Notes under the pieces: model-generated
Seen by the model: the letters and a program-made list of their open reading frames with translations, nothing else
What the model was told of the DNA's origin: nothing
Database searches by the model: none
Program-made: the position numbers and the translations under genes
In this document: positions 1-11,860 of the stretch, one piece after another
Layout: each line of letters starts with the position of its first letter
Position numbering within the stretch: position 1 is the stretch's first letter
NCBI GenBank assembly: GCA_018398765.1
Contig: JAHBMJ010005061.1
Location: 14,512 to 52,011 of the forward strand
Length of the DNA: 37,500 nt
Direction: 5' to 3'
From: Chromera velia
Taxonomy: Eukaryota > Sar > Chromeraceae

Positions 1-1758
1 CCCCCCCCCCCCCCTTTTCTTATTTAATTTCGCCACGGTCCCGATTTACACACACACACACACACGCCCTCCACCCAAAAGGGGCGTTTTTTAGGCTTTT
101 CCCCGTTAGTCTGAACAAAATTAATTGGGGGGGGGCTCGAGGTTCAACACTTTTTCACATATTGAAGAAGGACGGCGGAAGGGAAGAGACAGTAGTGGAC
201 CACACTTGGAGCTTGAAGAACCCACAACCACCATCCACCCACGTGCACTAAGGTCTGCAGACATTGTAAAATGCCCTTGGCTTGGGAGCCACGCTTCAGT
301 GCCGTATTAGGAAAAGGCTCTATACTAGATCTACCGAGGCATCATCTAGTAAGCTTTCGTCTAGCGCATCCAGAAGGCTTATTGAAGCCTCGATTAATTG
401 CATACTGGCCGTAACAAGCGGGACAAGGTAAAAGGGGATAGCTAGACTGCTGGTGGGGCAGTGAGGGCCTTATCATTATCACTCGTATGATAAGATTAAG
501 ATCTAGGATCAAGATCAAAAACCCCTTCATAGTTGCTTTTTTGCTTATTTTTTTTAAAGTTTGCTGACTTGACAAATGAGATGAAAAAGAGAATAGATGA
601 ATATCAGAAAAGGAGGAGAAATGAGATTGAAAGATTCAGTTTCTTTTTTTTGTCTTCCATCCATCTGAGCGGGTCCATTTTTCTTTGTTCCTTTCTTTTA
701 AAGAAACGGTGGGCTTAGATACTCCTCTCTCTTCTGCATGGTTGGGTCGGACTCCCTGCTTTTTCGATTGCGCACTCAATGATTGGCGACCCAATGATAA
801 ACAAAGGTCTGCTATAAAAGAAAGAGATCACAAACCGTTCATGCAAGTTCTTAGGCCTTCATGCTGAGCTTCCAATCGGTTCACCAAATTATATATTTAT
901 ATCTAGATTCATATTTTTGACTAGATTTTTAAAATAAGCCTGAGGTTAGAACACACAATGATGGGGTGCATAGTAAATAAAAATTAAAAAAACCAAACGG
1001 TTTGCATATTTAATGCCATATTATAGTACGTCTCAGTGACAACAGCTTTCGTATTATATCTCTCAAACAAAAACAATTCCTTCACAAAAAAGTTTTGATC
1101 TATAAGTCCTCAGTGACTCCTCACCAGAGTCCTGACTCCTAATTTAAAACTAGATTTAAAACGACTATCATCATCGCACTATGCCAGCGGGCCTCTGAAG
1201 CGGGTCGCGATTGCATATGGGTTCCCCAAAGGATGCATGCATCGACATTTTGGACGTACGCCAAGACGAGAGATCTTGAGGGCGAGTGTGCGATTACCAA
1301 AGCTGTGATCTAGCTACAGGATTCGCGTTTCTCTCTCCCTCTTTCCATCGGACAGCGCAGTGAACTAAATTCATCAAAATTTGCGATCGTGCATGCGTGA
1401 AGATGCACAGGAACTCTGGCAATTGATCCGATAGCGCACATAGGCGCCACCCCACAGTCATTCCACGCGTGCATTCGAATTTTGTTTCATCTTCTTGCCT
1501 ATGAAAAACCCGGCGTGCTCTGTCTGTCTCGCTCGTACCCTCCCCACCCTCTCTCTCTTACCCACACAAATAAAGTAAATTTCTCCCATTAATTTCAAAC
1601 GAATTCAAATCAGAACTCTACCAGCTTGAAGACGCTGAGTACCTGACTCTTAGGTCGGATGCGTCCTCTCGCGCTCTCTGTCTCTCCGTCTGCGGCTGTC
1701 TGTCGTTCTGTCCGTCTGTCTGCAAATTGGTCGCTCTATCCAGAAGTGCATGTGTGTG

Positions 1759-1792
<34 letters not shown>
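1..1792. other. Spacer without recognisable gene
   Basis: No convincing coding exon, tRNA or rRNA was seen. The left edge is a C homopolymer (1-14), with a short CA tract at about 49-64 and a G run near 127-136. Positions 880-1180 are AT-rich. A single TGCATGCA octamer lies at 1234-1241. The short open frames here have no domain-like composition. The right part (1650-1792) is the 3' flank of the phosphatase gene on the minus strand. Confidence 0.6.
1750..1792. repeat. (TG)n microsatellite touching a stop codon
   Basis: A nearly pure TG tract on the + strand. On the minus (coding) strand it reads as a CA tract that begins immediately after the TGA stop (1795-1793) of the phosphatase gene, so it is the start of that gene's 3' UTR. 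Confidence 0.9.
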
Positions 1793-1794
<2 letters not shown>

Positions 1795-2639
1795 ACCGAA
1801 TTAGACCGAAATGCTTCATGCTGTCCAAAATCGATCCTGCACAGGGGCGACTCCCGATGCACACCTGCAAGGGAACAGGGAAGGAGAAAAGAAGATCAAG
1901 AGAACGGAGAACAGACACAGCAACAAAAAAATCCTCAATGGAAGCCAATGAGGCAACGCTCACACCTGCTCCCCGCTCACTCCCATCCCTCATATTTTTG
2001 CTGACCGGGACGAATGCACGGCCTGACTGCCCAGCTGCCTGACTGACGAAGTACCAAGTGCCCCTCCGAGCTCTACACTGTACCTCCAGCTGTGACCTTT
2101 TTTTTAAATAACGAAGACAGTATAGACGTGCATGGATGTACTTCATAGAATACAAAGACGTATGAATGTGATCTACGCGTTGACACAGTGACCGACTGAC
2201 TGACTCTCTGTGCTCTCTTCTCCACCTCCGCCTCGTCCTGTGCAGACTTTGGGAGAAGATCTTCCCCTGCCTCCGAAGAGTCAGCAGCTGTCCCTGGCGT
2301 CCCCCATCCCCCCGCATTTGCCTCCTCCCCCTCGTCTTCATGAAGGTGCGGGTGTTCTCTCTTCCACTTCTCGGGAGGGTCCGTGAGGAAAGACAGAAGG
2401 TCGGGCTGGGCATTGGAGACGCAACAACCCATCACCTCGGGGTGTGTGAACATCAATACGTCGTTCCCACTGTCTCCGCAAACCATCACCTGCAGGGAAA
2501 TGCTTGTCGCATAAACTTGTGAGAAGCTCGGAAGGTCCGAGTTCTTTCCCAAAGTTCTGTATTTTGCTGTCTTCCTCTCCCCCCCCCCTCTCTCGCACAT
2601 CCGCAAGCAGGCACGCACGCACTCACGCCCGCACGCACG

Positions 2640-2682
<43 letters not shown>

Positions 2683-2689
2683 ACGCACA

Positions 2690-2728
<39 letters not shown>

Positions 2729-5700
2729 TTCTGAGAACCTCTCCACCCGGATTTCGGCAACAACCGTGCGGGCAGTATTTATTCTTTTGTAGGGTTGGGG
2801 AGAAGTCCAATCGGAGAGTCTTTTCCCATTTTTGATCTCCCGATCGACATGTGACGGGATCACCAATCAGACCATACAAGAGAGGAGCCGCTGCTTCGAT
2901 CCTGCCAAATGAGTTACACCACGATTTGGTCACGAAGACTAAGTTCGTCAGACTTTCCGACCGATAATTCGACGAAATCACTATTTCCAAAAAACTACTT
3001 CCCTGTTGAAAGAAGAAAGCCACTAGAAACGCTACAAATCCAGCAATAAATGAAGTGACTTAATCACTCACATCTTTCGGTTGGAACCCAGACTCGGCAG
3101 CTGCGTGAAGGAGAGACTGCAGCTTGCCCGCACTTTTGGGAGCGATGTCAATGTACCTGTACACGTGCAGAAACAAGCGCGTGTGTGCGTGCACAAACGT
3201 GATCAGCCCAAAGATGCCATGCACGATTTCCCTCGCGCTTTTCCAATTTGGAGTCTGTGGTCTTGTCAAACAAAAAGGCTTTGAGGAAACTCCCAGAAGA
3301 AAGCCAGGGAAAGCTGAAAGAGAGGAGACACACGGAAGATTCTAGGCATCCCTTATTTCCTTTCTGCTTTCCTCTAAAGCACATGTGGCACGTGTGCGCA
3401 CGCGGGTACGCCACCCTCTCTCTCCGTCTGCCTTCCTCAGTCTCGCCGTCCCTCTTTGCCTGTTTGTCCAGTTGACGACCTCCATCCTTGGCTCACTGAT
3501 TTGAAGAGTCACTCTCCCAGTCACCCAATCACTCCCCTGACTGACTGACCGTCCAAATCCCACTCCCGAGACAATCACGTGAAAGTCCTTGAAAACCTGC
3601 TTGATTTTCTGCACAATTAAATGAGAGACACCCACACGGAGAGTGCGGCCGGGTGGGCCTTAGGTAAAATCAGAAAACGAATGAATTAGAGACAGACAAA
3701 AACAGACGGGTGTGCACAGTGTCTGGATGACACACACTCCTCGAATTCCGAGCTTTCGAGCCACAAATAGAAGTCCCACTCCTCGTGCGCTCCTTGACTG
3801 AAGAGAAGAAAAGAGAAGAAAGAAGGGAGAAAAAGAAAAAAGCCTTCCATTTCCTTCCACCCCTCTTCCTTCACACATGGACGAGGTCATTTCCCCTGCA
3901 TGCATCTTTGTATTCCCTCCTCCCTCCCTCCCTCCCTCCCTCCCTCCCTCCCACCTGCATGCGTCCCTCCTCTCCCAAAGCTTCTGCAGATGCGTTTGCT
4001 GCCACTCGAAAGGGATCGTGGTACATGTTCCCGCAGACGTTGATGAACGGGAACTCAGCCTTTGGAACGAAGAAAGGCCATGCACACAGAATGACGCACG
4101 CACACATCAAGGCACAACAGAGTCAATCAGTCAGTTGACTCAGCAAAACCTCCTGCATGCCACCATGCTTCCAAAATGAGCCGCTCAGGTCTGGTTGTCG
4201 ACATTCAATGTGAGATCAACAAACCCACCCCGCAGTCAGAGACAGAGAAGTCAAGCTCTCCTCTGCCCCCCTCCTTCCCCAAAAGAGCCCACTGGCCGAC
4301 CTTGATCATGTCCTCCACGTCGTCTCTCTTGAACGTTGACTTCATCTGCTTCAGCCATGCGGGGTCGAACTGGGCGGACCCTCGAGAGGGACACCAGGGA
4401 GGAAGACGGAGGTCGTTGTCTTGCACTGTACCTGCGGAAAGAGAGAGACAGAAGAAACATTTCTTTCGACTGGTGTTTTTTATTCAATGTGATTTGCCTT
4501 GTAGAATCGGCATCTTCGAGAAGACACACGAAAGAGGAGTGTGAAGGGTGTTCTATCTCCTACACTTCGGAGCCCTGCCGTAACCGGAGACAATTCCAAG
4601 CGAGGAGGCCAACGAGAATCAGCAGACTCTAACAGTACGAGCGAGGAAAGAGGTACACTCGCTCCGTCTCGTCCGTCCATCCAGATTCCTCTCTCCTTCT
4701 AAGAATGTCACGTGCCGATTAGGCAGAATCTATGACCTCCCCCTAATATCACCTCGCCCACGGTGACCCCAGACAGTTTCGTTGTCATCATTTCCCCTCC
4801 GCAAAGGAGAAGGCTTCGCAACTGAATGCATCCCATTCACTTGTTCTCCACATCCTTCGAACCATTTGAAACTGCATGAGGACATTCTTGTGCCACGGAT
4901 GAGAACACACGACTGACAATCGAACCCATGTGATTTCATCTCATCTGCACTCAAGTGAGAGGGGGCGACGCCGCTGGTCCCTCCCCCCTCTCCGAGGGGA
5001 AATCTGTAAATTTCTGTCCCGACCTGCGGAAGGAAGAAAAGACAAGTGAGAGGCCGGTGGAAACGAGCAAAAAAAAACGGATGTCATTCTGCAGTTTTTT
5101 GTCTTCAATGAGTGGGCAAAATTCTTCCTTCTGACTAGCAGGAGAGAGATCTGCTCTGAGGAGAGCGCCTGTATGTTTTACTGAACACGACATTTTAATT
5201 TCCGTCGCGAGTGAAAAGAATTAGAAGACGTAGCTGAAAAGAAACTCCACTGGCAGTAGAGACGTATTTTGTCTGCCGAGCCAAGGGTAGTAAGAGGCAA
5301 GAGACCATGTAAAGATTGTCTTCGCAGGATTTCATCGGAATGTTCTTTCTCATTCAGGACCAGGTCTTTGGTTCGTGCCTCTTTCTGCTTGCACAAGGAA
5401 TTGAAAGCAGAAAAACGCCCAGATTCCTTGCAACTATTTTGATGGACCTCCTTCTTTCTCCCCTTCTCTCTCTCCTGACTCACCCCGCATATTGCAAATG
5501 CCGGTCTGAGGAGTTGTTTGTCGTGTGCAACAGAAAGGAAATCCTTCAGATTCCTTCCGGTCGAGTAGACCTGCAGGCAGGCAGGCAGGCAGGCATTTGT
5601 TTTTTGTTATCGTTTTCTTTCCACGTTTCTTGGCCGATTTTCATTCCACTCTTAAAGCAACAGCGACAACAAGAAACGAGAGGAGAAGTCTGCACGAGAG

Positions 5701-5951
5701 CTCTTTCTCTTCCCGTCCCTCCGCTTCTCCACTACTGACCAGCTTTGAACCTCTAAACTGATGTTGTTTGAGCCACACCTCCTTGAACTCCGTCAGATGG
5801 TCGTCGTGTCCGAGCATCGTCCCATCGAGGTCGGACACGAGGAAGACCCTGGGCCCGGAGACTGAGGTGACCTCTCCGTTGCAGACCGTGAAGACGAAGT
5901 GCCCCGGCTTACTGGGCTCAAGAGGGTCACAGCCGTCTGCTCAGAAACAAA

Positions 5952-6022
<71 letters not shown>

Positions 6023-7578
6023 ATTGTTCGGAGATTCGTGCTATTCTTTCGAGCACGATTGGTGGTGGTCGGAGGATTCTGCACCAGGATCCTTTTTTTT
6101 GAAAATCGAAAACCTCTCAAGCGGAGGGTAGAGAAGGGAGTTTGCGGGGCAGGGCGCGGGTGGGTGGGAACAGGACTACGCGGATGAAGGTGAAGGCATA
6201 AGTGAAAGTGAGAGCTCCGACTACTTTGCGAAATTGATTTGAGATTTTAGTGAGCGGGACACGAAAAGAAAAAGACTACAAGGAACAAGGTCTGAAAACT
6301 GTTTGGAGACGCTGCAGTCTTCTCTCTTTTTTCAGATCCTTAACCGACTCCGTCTACCTTAATTCTCTCTGTCTCTTTGTAAGATACGTACCTGTAGACA
6401 CGTGGTAGTTTTGGTCGGGAGAAGATCCGGGTGGGGGGTTGTCCCACTGGCCCTGTCCGTTTGTGAACACGCAGGTCAAGCTCCTGGCTCCACTGACGGT
6501 CACGCACTTCCAGTTGTCTGCACCATAGGCAGATGGTGCGTCCTGCAAGAAGCCTCCGCATTGGGTGCAGGAACAAATGCAGAGAGGCAGGCAGACGGAG
6601 AGGGAGAGGGAGAGGGCAAGGAGGAGTGGAGAGGATGAAGGAGATAGAGCAAAAGGCTGTGTGAAATGGGGTGGGGGCGGAAGATTGCTTGAGTACTGCA
6701 GGGCCCTGGGCGGGGGGGGCTGGAGGGAGGGCTAGCTGGACGCACGATGATGCCCAAAGCGACGTACACTCTCTCACTCACATACTCACTCACTGACCCA
6801 CTCGCTGAGAACACATGCAGCATTTCATGCATCCCTCTGGCAGTCTGCCATGTCCCCATGCACCGGTTCAGAAGACGATGCTCTTTCGCCACCCCCACTG
6901 CCCTCCCTTGGTTTGGCTGACCTCCATGTGGGTATCACTCCAGTTGCTCTCTCCATTCTTCGAGAAATGAATCTTCGCCTCTGACCAGCCCGTCTTATAG
7001 AAGAGGGTCACACCCTCCACACTCATTCTGACCTTTAATTGTCGGGAGAATGCCTGGACGGGGGGAGGAAGAATGATATCAGGTCGATATCGGAGACGAG
7101 ACGGGGCAGAGGAGACGGTCTGTGAAGGGGGGAATGAAGCTACGGGTAATTCGGGAGTCGTCGAAAACTCTGGCGCACTGGTAAGCCTAGAAACAGAGGA
7201 AAAGATTGAGGCCTGGTAATTCAGAGGAAGAATGTCGACGATTTCACGATGCCAAGCAGGAGTATGGAGCTATATATAACCATTATGAAATTCAACAATA
7301 ATGTCCGACTGCATGTCATCAACTTGTGAATCTTCGTCGCGTGCACCCGGCCGTCTACGCGCGCGAGGTGTATAGGTCAGTCACGACTGACCTGCATGTG
7401 TGGAGTCATGCGCGCGGGCTGCGCCGTATACACTTTTTTCTTTCCACGGTACGTGAGACTCTCTTTTTAAATTCATCTTCTTCCGTCTTTTTTCCACCCG
7501 TCGTTGCTCACTGAGAGTCAAAGAGAGCTGGTTCAACTGGTGAGAAAGCTTCTTCCAGCAGATAGAATCCGTGTGCAT
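1793..7578 (-). CDS. Starch-binding (CBM25-type) sucrose-6-phosphate phosphatase fusion
   Basis: Predicted exons on the minus strand: 7578-7392 (tentative 5' exon), 7169-6922, 6542-6392, 5936-5740, 5570-5484, 5023-4753, 4431-4301, 4059-3955, 3608-3550, 3156-3072, 2489-2205, 1864-1793. All junctions from 7169 downward keep one frame. The N-terminal part, split between the 7169-6922 and 6542-6392 exons, resembles a CBM25/53 starch-binding module (FYKTGW, VFTNG, WDNPPP, NYHV). Next comes a HAD phosphatase of the S6PP family: motif I SDLDGT near 5836-5819, motif II YSTGR at 5567-5553, VGTEIY at 5023-5006, the catalytic-lysine region APKSAGK in 3156-3072, and motif IV GDSGND at about 2477-2460. 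The last exon ends HFGLIR, as in family C-termini. By family it hydrolyses sucrose-6-phosphate, the last step of sucrose synthesis; the module would tether it to starch. The substrate is inferred and could be another sugar phosphate. The 5' end is uncertain (625 aa if the first exon is right). Confidence 0.85.
2641..2725. repeat. Compound (CA)n-(GA)n microsatellite in intron
   Basis: A CA tract (about 2641-2680) followed by a GA tract (about 2693-2723). It lies in the intron between the 3156-3072 and 2489-2205 exons of the phosphatase gene. On the transcribed sense strand it reads (TC)n then (GT)n. Confidence 0.9.
3915..3952. repeat. (CCCT)n tetranucleotide tract at an intron start
   Basis: A pure tetranucleotide run directly next to the donor of the 4059-3955 exon of the phosphatase gene. 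On the sense strand the intron therefore begins with a GGGA-type purine tract. Confidence 0.85.
5953..6019. repeat. Compound (CA)n-(GA)n microsatellite in intron
   Basis: A CA tract followed directly by a GA tract, about 15 bp upstream (sense strand) of the phosphatase exon 5936-5740. In the sense direction it reads (TC)n then (AC/GT)n and ends just before the acceptor, so it forms the polypyrimidine-rich end of that intron. Confidence 0.9.
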
Positions 7579-7737
7579 GCGCCGTATGTCGACTGCTTCT
7601 TCGGAGACGCCCTTCGGCAGTAGTTTCGGAATCGATCTATGAACCTGCAACGGTTATTGTGTAGTCCTCTGCAGAGATATCTTGCTTCCATCTTTGCGCT
7701 TTCACTGTTCGTCACTTCATTCCGCCTCTCTGCAGCT
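7579..7737. promoter_or_regulatory. Divergent promoter between phosphatase and pseudouridine synthase genes
   Basis: About 160 bp separate the tentative minus-strand start (ATG at 7578) from the plus-strand start (ATG at 7738). There is no clear TATA box. If the minus-strand gene starts further up, the two transcription units overlap here. This is inference from gene positions only. Confidence 0.4.
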
Positions 7738-10700
7738 ATGCGGCTCGATCGGTCAGTTTGAGTACGTCTGCGCGCACGTTTCTGTTTTGTGTGTTTCAGC
7801 GACTCGATGCCGCGTCTCTTTGAGACCTTTTGACATCGTGCGTGTGGCGCCCTGATCTGGATCCCCCGCATGTTTCTTTGTGTTCTATTCATGCAGATAT
7901 CTATGCGGCAGTGTGAGTCTGAAGGCGACGCGGGCGTCTCTCCTGATACGTCACGGGTTTGTAGAGGTGGACGGTAACGTGGTGACGTCTCCGAGCTGGC
8001 AGGTGTTCGTTGGACTCGAGGACGTGCGGGTGAGGGACCGCAGGGCTCTGGAACTGTACAGAACAGAGCCGGAAGAAAACCTGGAGACTGCTCCCTCCAC
8101 AGAGAGACTGGAGACGGTTGCAGAAAGAGAGGGCAAAAAGGAGGCAGAGACGGAGACGGGAGAGGGGCAGTCACATTCACTCCTTCTCCCCGTGCCTTTT
8201 CACCGCATTTACATGATGAACAAGCCTGCGGGGTTCATATGCGAGCGATCTCGTTATGGGCTCAGTTGGCTGTATGGAAAGGGACGCATTGGACGGGCGG
8301 AGTTTGAAAGCCAGGCAGAGACCCTGAGGAAAGAAGTCGCTCAGATACTTCAGCAGGAAAGAGAAAAGGAAAAGGAGGCAGACAGAGAGGGGAAAGACAA
8401 AAGCATGAACAGTAGTAGTAGTAGCAGCAGCAGCAGTCACAGGCCTGATGAAGCGATCGCAATGCAGATTGACGCAGGCGAGTTGAGGCTTGCGGTTAAT
8501 GGGGCAGACGGAGTCTCTACCGACCCCTTCCCTCCTGGGACCTCTCCAGCCGATGGACAAAGGATCCCAGAATTCAATTCTGAAAGGCCTCTTTCTCCTT
8601 CTGTAGAGGGCACAAGAGAGCGAGCAGTAAAGAACCAAACAGAGACGGGGACCCAGGATGAAGAAGGAGAAGGAGAAAAGGGGAAAAAGCGAAAGAACAA
8701 AGCACCAAGTGAACCACAGCAGCACCCCCCATCGGTGTACGACGTTCTCCCTGCAGACGTCATGCACGCCGATTTAGGGATCTTCGGACGGCTCGACAGA
8801 GATACCACTGGTTGGCCTCCTTTCTTCCTTCGTTTCTTTTTTACCTCTTTGTTTTTCCAGCAGAGATGTGCTCTTTGGTTCCTCAAAGAAGAAAGGGATT
8901 CATGTGAAGATATCTGGCTGTTCTCTTAGAATCTTTCTATTGCAATTTGACGCGCGGGATGAACCAAAGGCAGGCTCACTGCTTGACAGACATAAATGCA
9001 TGCTCTCAAATGGATGTGTGCAGCCAGATGACACACATACACATACACGCGCGGGCGCTCTCTCTCTCTCTCTCACACACATGCACGCACACGCACACGC
9101 ACACGCACACGCACACGCACACGCACACGCACACGCACACGCACACGCACACGCACACGCACACGCACACGCACGCACGCACGCAAGCACGCACGGAAAC
9201 AAATCGACATGTACTCATGCAGGTCTGCTGTTGCTGGGCACAGATGGGGGATTACAGGCGGCTGTGATGTCCCCTTCAGCCAACCACTCGAAGACTTACG
9301 TCGCCTCTCTGAGAGATCACCCGAAGTTTGTGCTGCAGGAGGAGGCAGAGAGAAAATTCAGGGAGGGACTCGTACTGGGTGATGGCAGCGAGTGAGTGGG
9401 TTTGTTTGTCTGGCGTGGAGCTTTTCTTCTCTCTCTTTTTGTGATTGATCGATTGATCGCGTGACGGAGGGCGGGAAGAATTCCGCCTCCTCTCATGTCT
9501 GTCCAAGATTGTTGCGTTCGACTGTTCGCTTTCCTTTTTGATGTTTCTTTCCTTCTCTTCTTTTCCTTCTTGGTGTCCTCCATCCGCCCTCTGCACCTGT
9601 TCCCTTCCAGACCACCCAAAGCCCCTCTCCTCTAACCTGTCGACAAGCTTACCACCACAGAAATCAAGGGAGTGACACAAAGCACTCACAGGTGTGATTT
9701 TGATGAGGCGAGGATGTAAACATATATTTTTTTAGCATCCTCTTCCTTTCCTGCCGTACGTCTTGAGGTTGCATGGATTGGTCACGCAGGTGTGCGCCTG
9801 CCGAGCTACTTGTGCTCGAAAAGGGAGAGCACGGGGCCACTCGAATTCAAGTAACGTTGAGCGAAGGAATGTACCACCAGGTCGGTCAATGAGTCAGTCA
9901 GGCAGGCAAATACGTTTCCTCCAGCTTGTTTCGTCTCGTCTAGGCACATTTGGGAGTGTCTCAGCGCATGGATTTTGCCTTTCTCCTTTCTCCGTTTCAA
10001 CTCGGCAGAAAGCCAAAAGAAGTGCACTCCTTTCCGCCCATCCAAGTATCGTGATGGTGACGCGAAGGCACGGCGCCACTTGTATGAGATTTTGTCCCGT
10101 TCCACCTCTCTTTCTGCAAGGGAGAAGGACAGACAAGACAGTGACAGACCGGATCAGTTATCTGCCTTCTCGACCTGCATGCAGGTGAAAAGGATGGTTG
10201 CCAAAGTGGGAGGGAACGTGTGTAGTCTCCACAGACTTGCCATCGGCTCCCTCCGCCTTGACGAGAGCCTCCAGCCCGGGGAGGTGAGGGAACTGTCGTT
10301 GGATGAGATGAAGCTCTTGAGGGAGCAACTGCCAGAGGGTGCGCGGGACGCAAAGGCGAGACTTCGCGCGGAGAAGGAGAGGAGAGTTCTGTCTAACCAA
10401 GATGGAAGTGCAGGAGGGGGGGAGGCTGCTGCTTCGGACAGTGCGGGTGTTGTTGGAAGGCTCCGTCCACCTCCGGAACAACGAAAGGGTCGTCGGGTCC
10501 GACACCCAGAGAGAGCTGAGAGCAGAAAGAAAAGACGGGAGGAGAAAACGGAGCAAAAAAGGTTGCGAAAAGAAGAGAAGAAAAGACGGGCCGCCCTCCT
10601 TGCAGGTGAGGGTCCAAATGGCAACATTGGAGAGCGCAGAGAGGGATCACAGGGGGCAGCTTCGTCTTCATCCTCTTCTTCCTCGGCATCCGCAGCTGCT

Positions 10701-10853
10701 GCCGTTTCATCATTGCCAGCAACAAAAAATGTTCGACGCGAGGAAGAGGAGGAAGAGAGTTCTGAAGGGGAAGAGGAAGGAGACCCTGGACCTTCTTCTC
10801 GCGCTTCGGATGGAGCTTCGCACTCAGGGGCAGAGAGCAACGAATCTGAGTGA
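7738..10853 (+). CDS. rsuA: RsuA-type 16S rRNA pseudouridine synthase
   Basis: Five exons: 7738-7751, 7897-8810, 9223-9391, 9790-9880, 10185-10853. All phases match and the lengths sum to 619 codons (618 aa). The tiny first exon encodes MRLDR split over the intron, the canonical RsuA start, and leads into an S4 RNA-binding domain (about residues 1-60). MNKPAG lies near residue 111. The catalytic loop GRLDRDTTG has its predicted nucleophile at Asp305, followed by LLLLGTDGGL. The exons at 9790 and 10185 give SEGMYHQ and VKRMVAKVGG, the RsuA-specific YHQVKRM block, as opposed to RluB/E/F. By family it converts one uridine (U516 in E. coli) of small-subunit rRNA, probably in an organelle here, though no transit peptide is visible. 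An acidic, Ser-rich insert of about 150 residues precedes the catalytic loop, and a Lys/Glu/Ser-rich tail of about 150 residues follows. Both are unusual. Confidence 0.9.
9059..9185. repeat. (CT)n and (ACGCAC)n hexamer array in intron
   Basis: A short CT tract (about 9059-9074) is followed by roughly fifteen copies of the hexamer ACGCAC (about 9085-9175) and a few ACGC units. It lies within intron 2 (8811-9222) of the pseudouridine synthase gene, ending about 40 bp before the acceptor. Confidence 0.9.
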
Positions 10854-11860
10854 AGCTGTCACTAAAACATTAATTGTTTATCGCTTAGTCTATCAGACCC
10901 ATAGTATCGGTTACTGTGCCAAATATAATTGAGTGACATGTTAAAGATTCGACATTAGATCGAATGATTATTAATATTATAAAGGGAAAGGTTATAGCAT
11001 GGTTTAGTGTGTCTACTGTCTAGCAGGAATTTCAACAAACTTGCTTAGCATTATCTGTTTGTGGATTCTGTTTAGCTGTGAGGCGTGCGCGCGTTTTAAC
11101 CAACACAGTGTTACAGTTACATTTTTTTGATTAATTGCACTATAAAAGCTAGGCCTTCTAGATACTTTTGGATCAAACCTAACTCCGGCTCATTGAGAAA
11201 GTTATGAAGCACATGCAAGCACCGATCATGCAATATAGACTCATAATAACATATAAAGTTAAACTGACTGACCAAAACTTTTTTAGCTTATCATAGCTTA
11301 AATAAGCTTAAATGAATTGAGGCCCGGCGGCCTGGTAGATTAAATAGAGAATAAATAAAAATAAAAAATAAAAATGTGATAAGTTGTTACACTAATAACT
11401 GTGTCTGGCAGTGCTGTACATATAACGTTATGTAACTTTCATAAACTTAGTAACTGAATAACAAATTACCAATTTAAGAATCGAAATGTTGTTTGACAAG
11501 GTATATATATACCAGTCTGGTTGTACCAGGTTGCACAAAGATACACACGGAGCTACACGGAGCAGCGCAAAGCAGCGCAAGACTACGCAAGACCTTACAT
11601 TACTATAGTTCAGTTTTTTCCCGACCGGTGTGACTCCACTACTAGTAGACTCCACTTGTTTTCAATTCAGTGGGACCAGCAGCGTGACAAAGCATGAATT
11701 GTGTGTACTCCCGCGCCTTTACTCCGTTCGTATATGATGATATTGTCCGTTCGTATAGGCCGTTACCTCACCCGAAATAAGTCGGCGCGCACGCACCCGT
11801 GCACGTGCACATGTTGCATGCATTCGCAACATATTCGCAACACTGAATGGGAGTGAATGC
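10854..11860. other. AT-rich spacer with TGCATGCA cluster at its end
   Basis: No coding exon was recognised. Base composition drops to AT-rich directly after the pseudouridine synthase stop. Small direct repeats of a GCGCAAG-like unit lie near 11560-11595. Close to the next ATG, palindromic TGCATGCA octamers occur at 11815-11822 and as an overlapping run at 11858-11873, which runs into the start codon. This segment probably holds the 3' UTR of one gene and the promoter of the next. Confidence 0.5.

Noticed and set aside
2073-3023. 316-codon minus-strand open frame
   Set aside because: It is a composite: only 2205-2489 is a real phosphatase exon. The rest runs through an intron with GA/CA microsatellites.
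5898-6102. Frames encoding Thr-His and Arg-Glu dipeptide runs across microsatellites (also near 1660, 2500, 8950, 16680, 21640)
   Set aside because: They are produced by reading through CA/GA tracts in introns or spacers; no real protein features.
10154-10840. 228-codon minus-strand frame opposite the pseudouridine synthase tail
   Set aside because: It is antisense to the GA-rich Lys/Glu tail; its poly-Ser/Leu composition is what that predicts.
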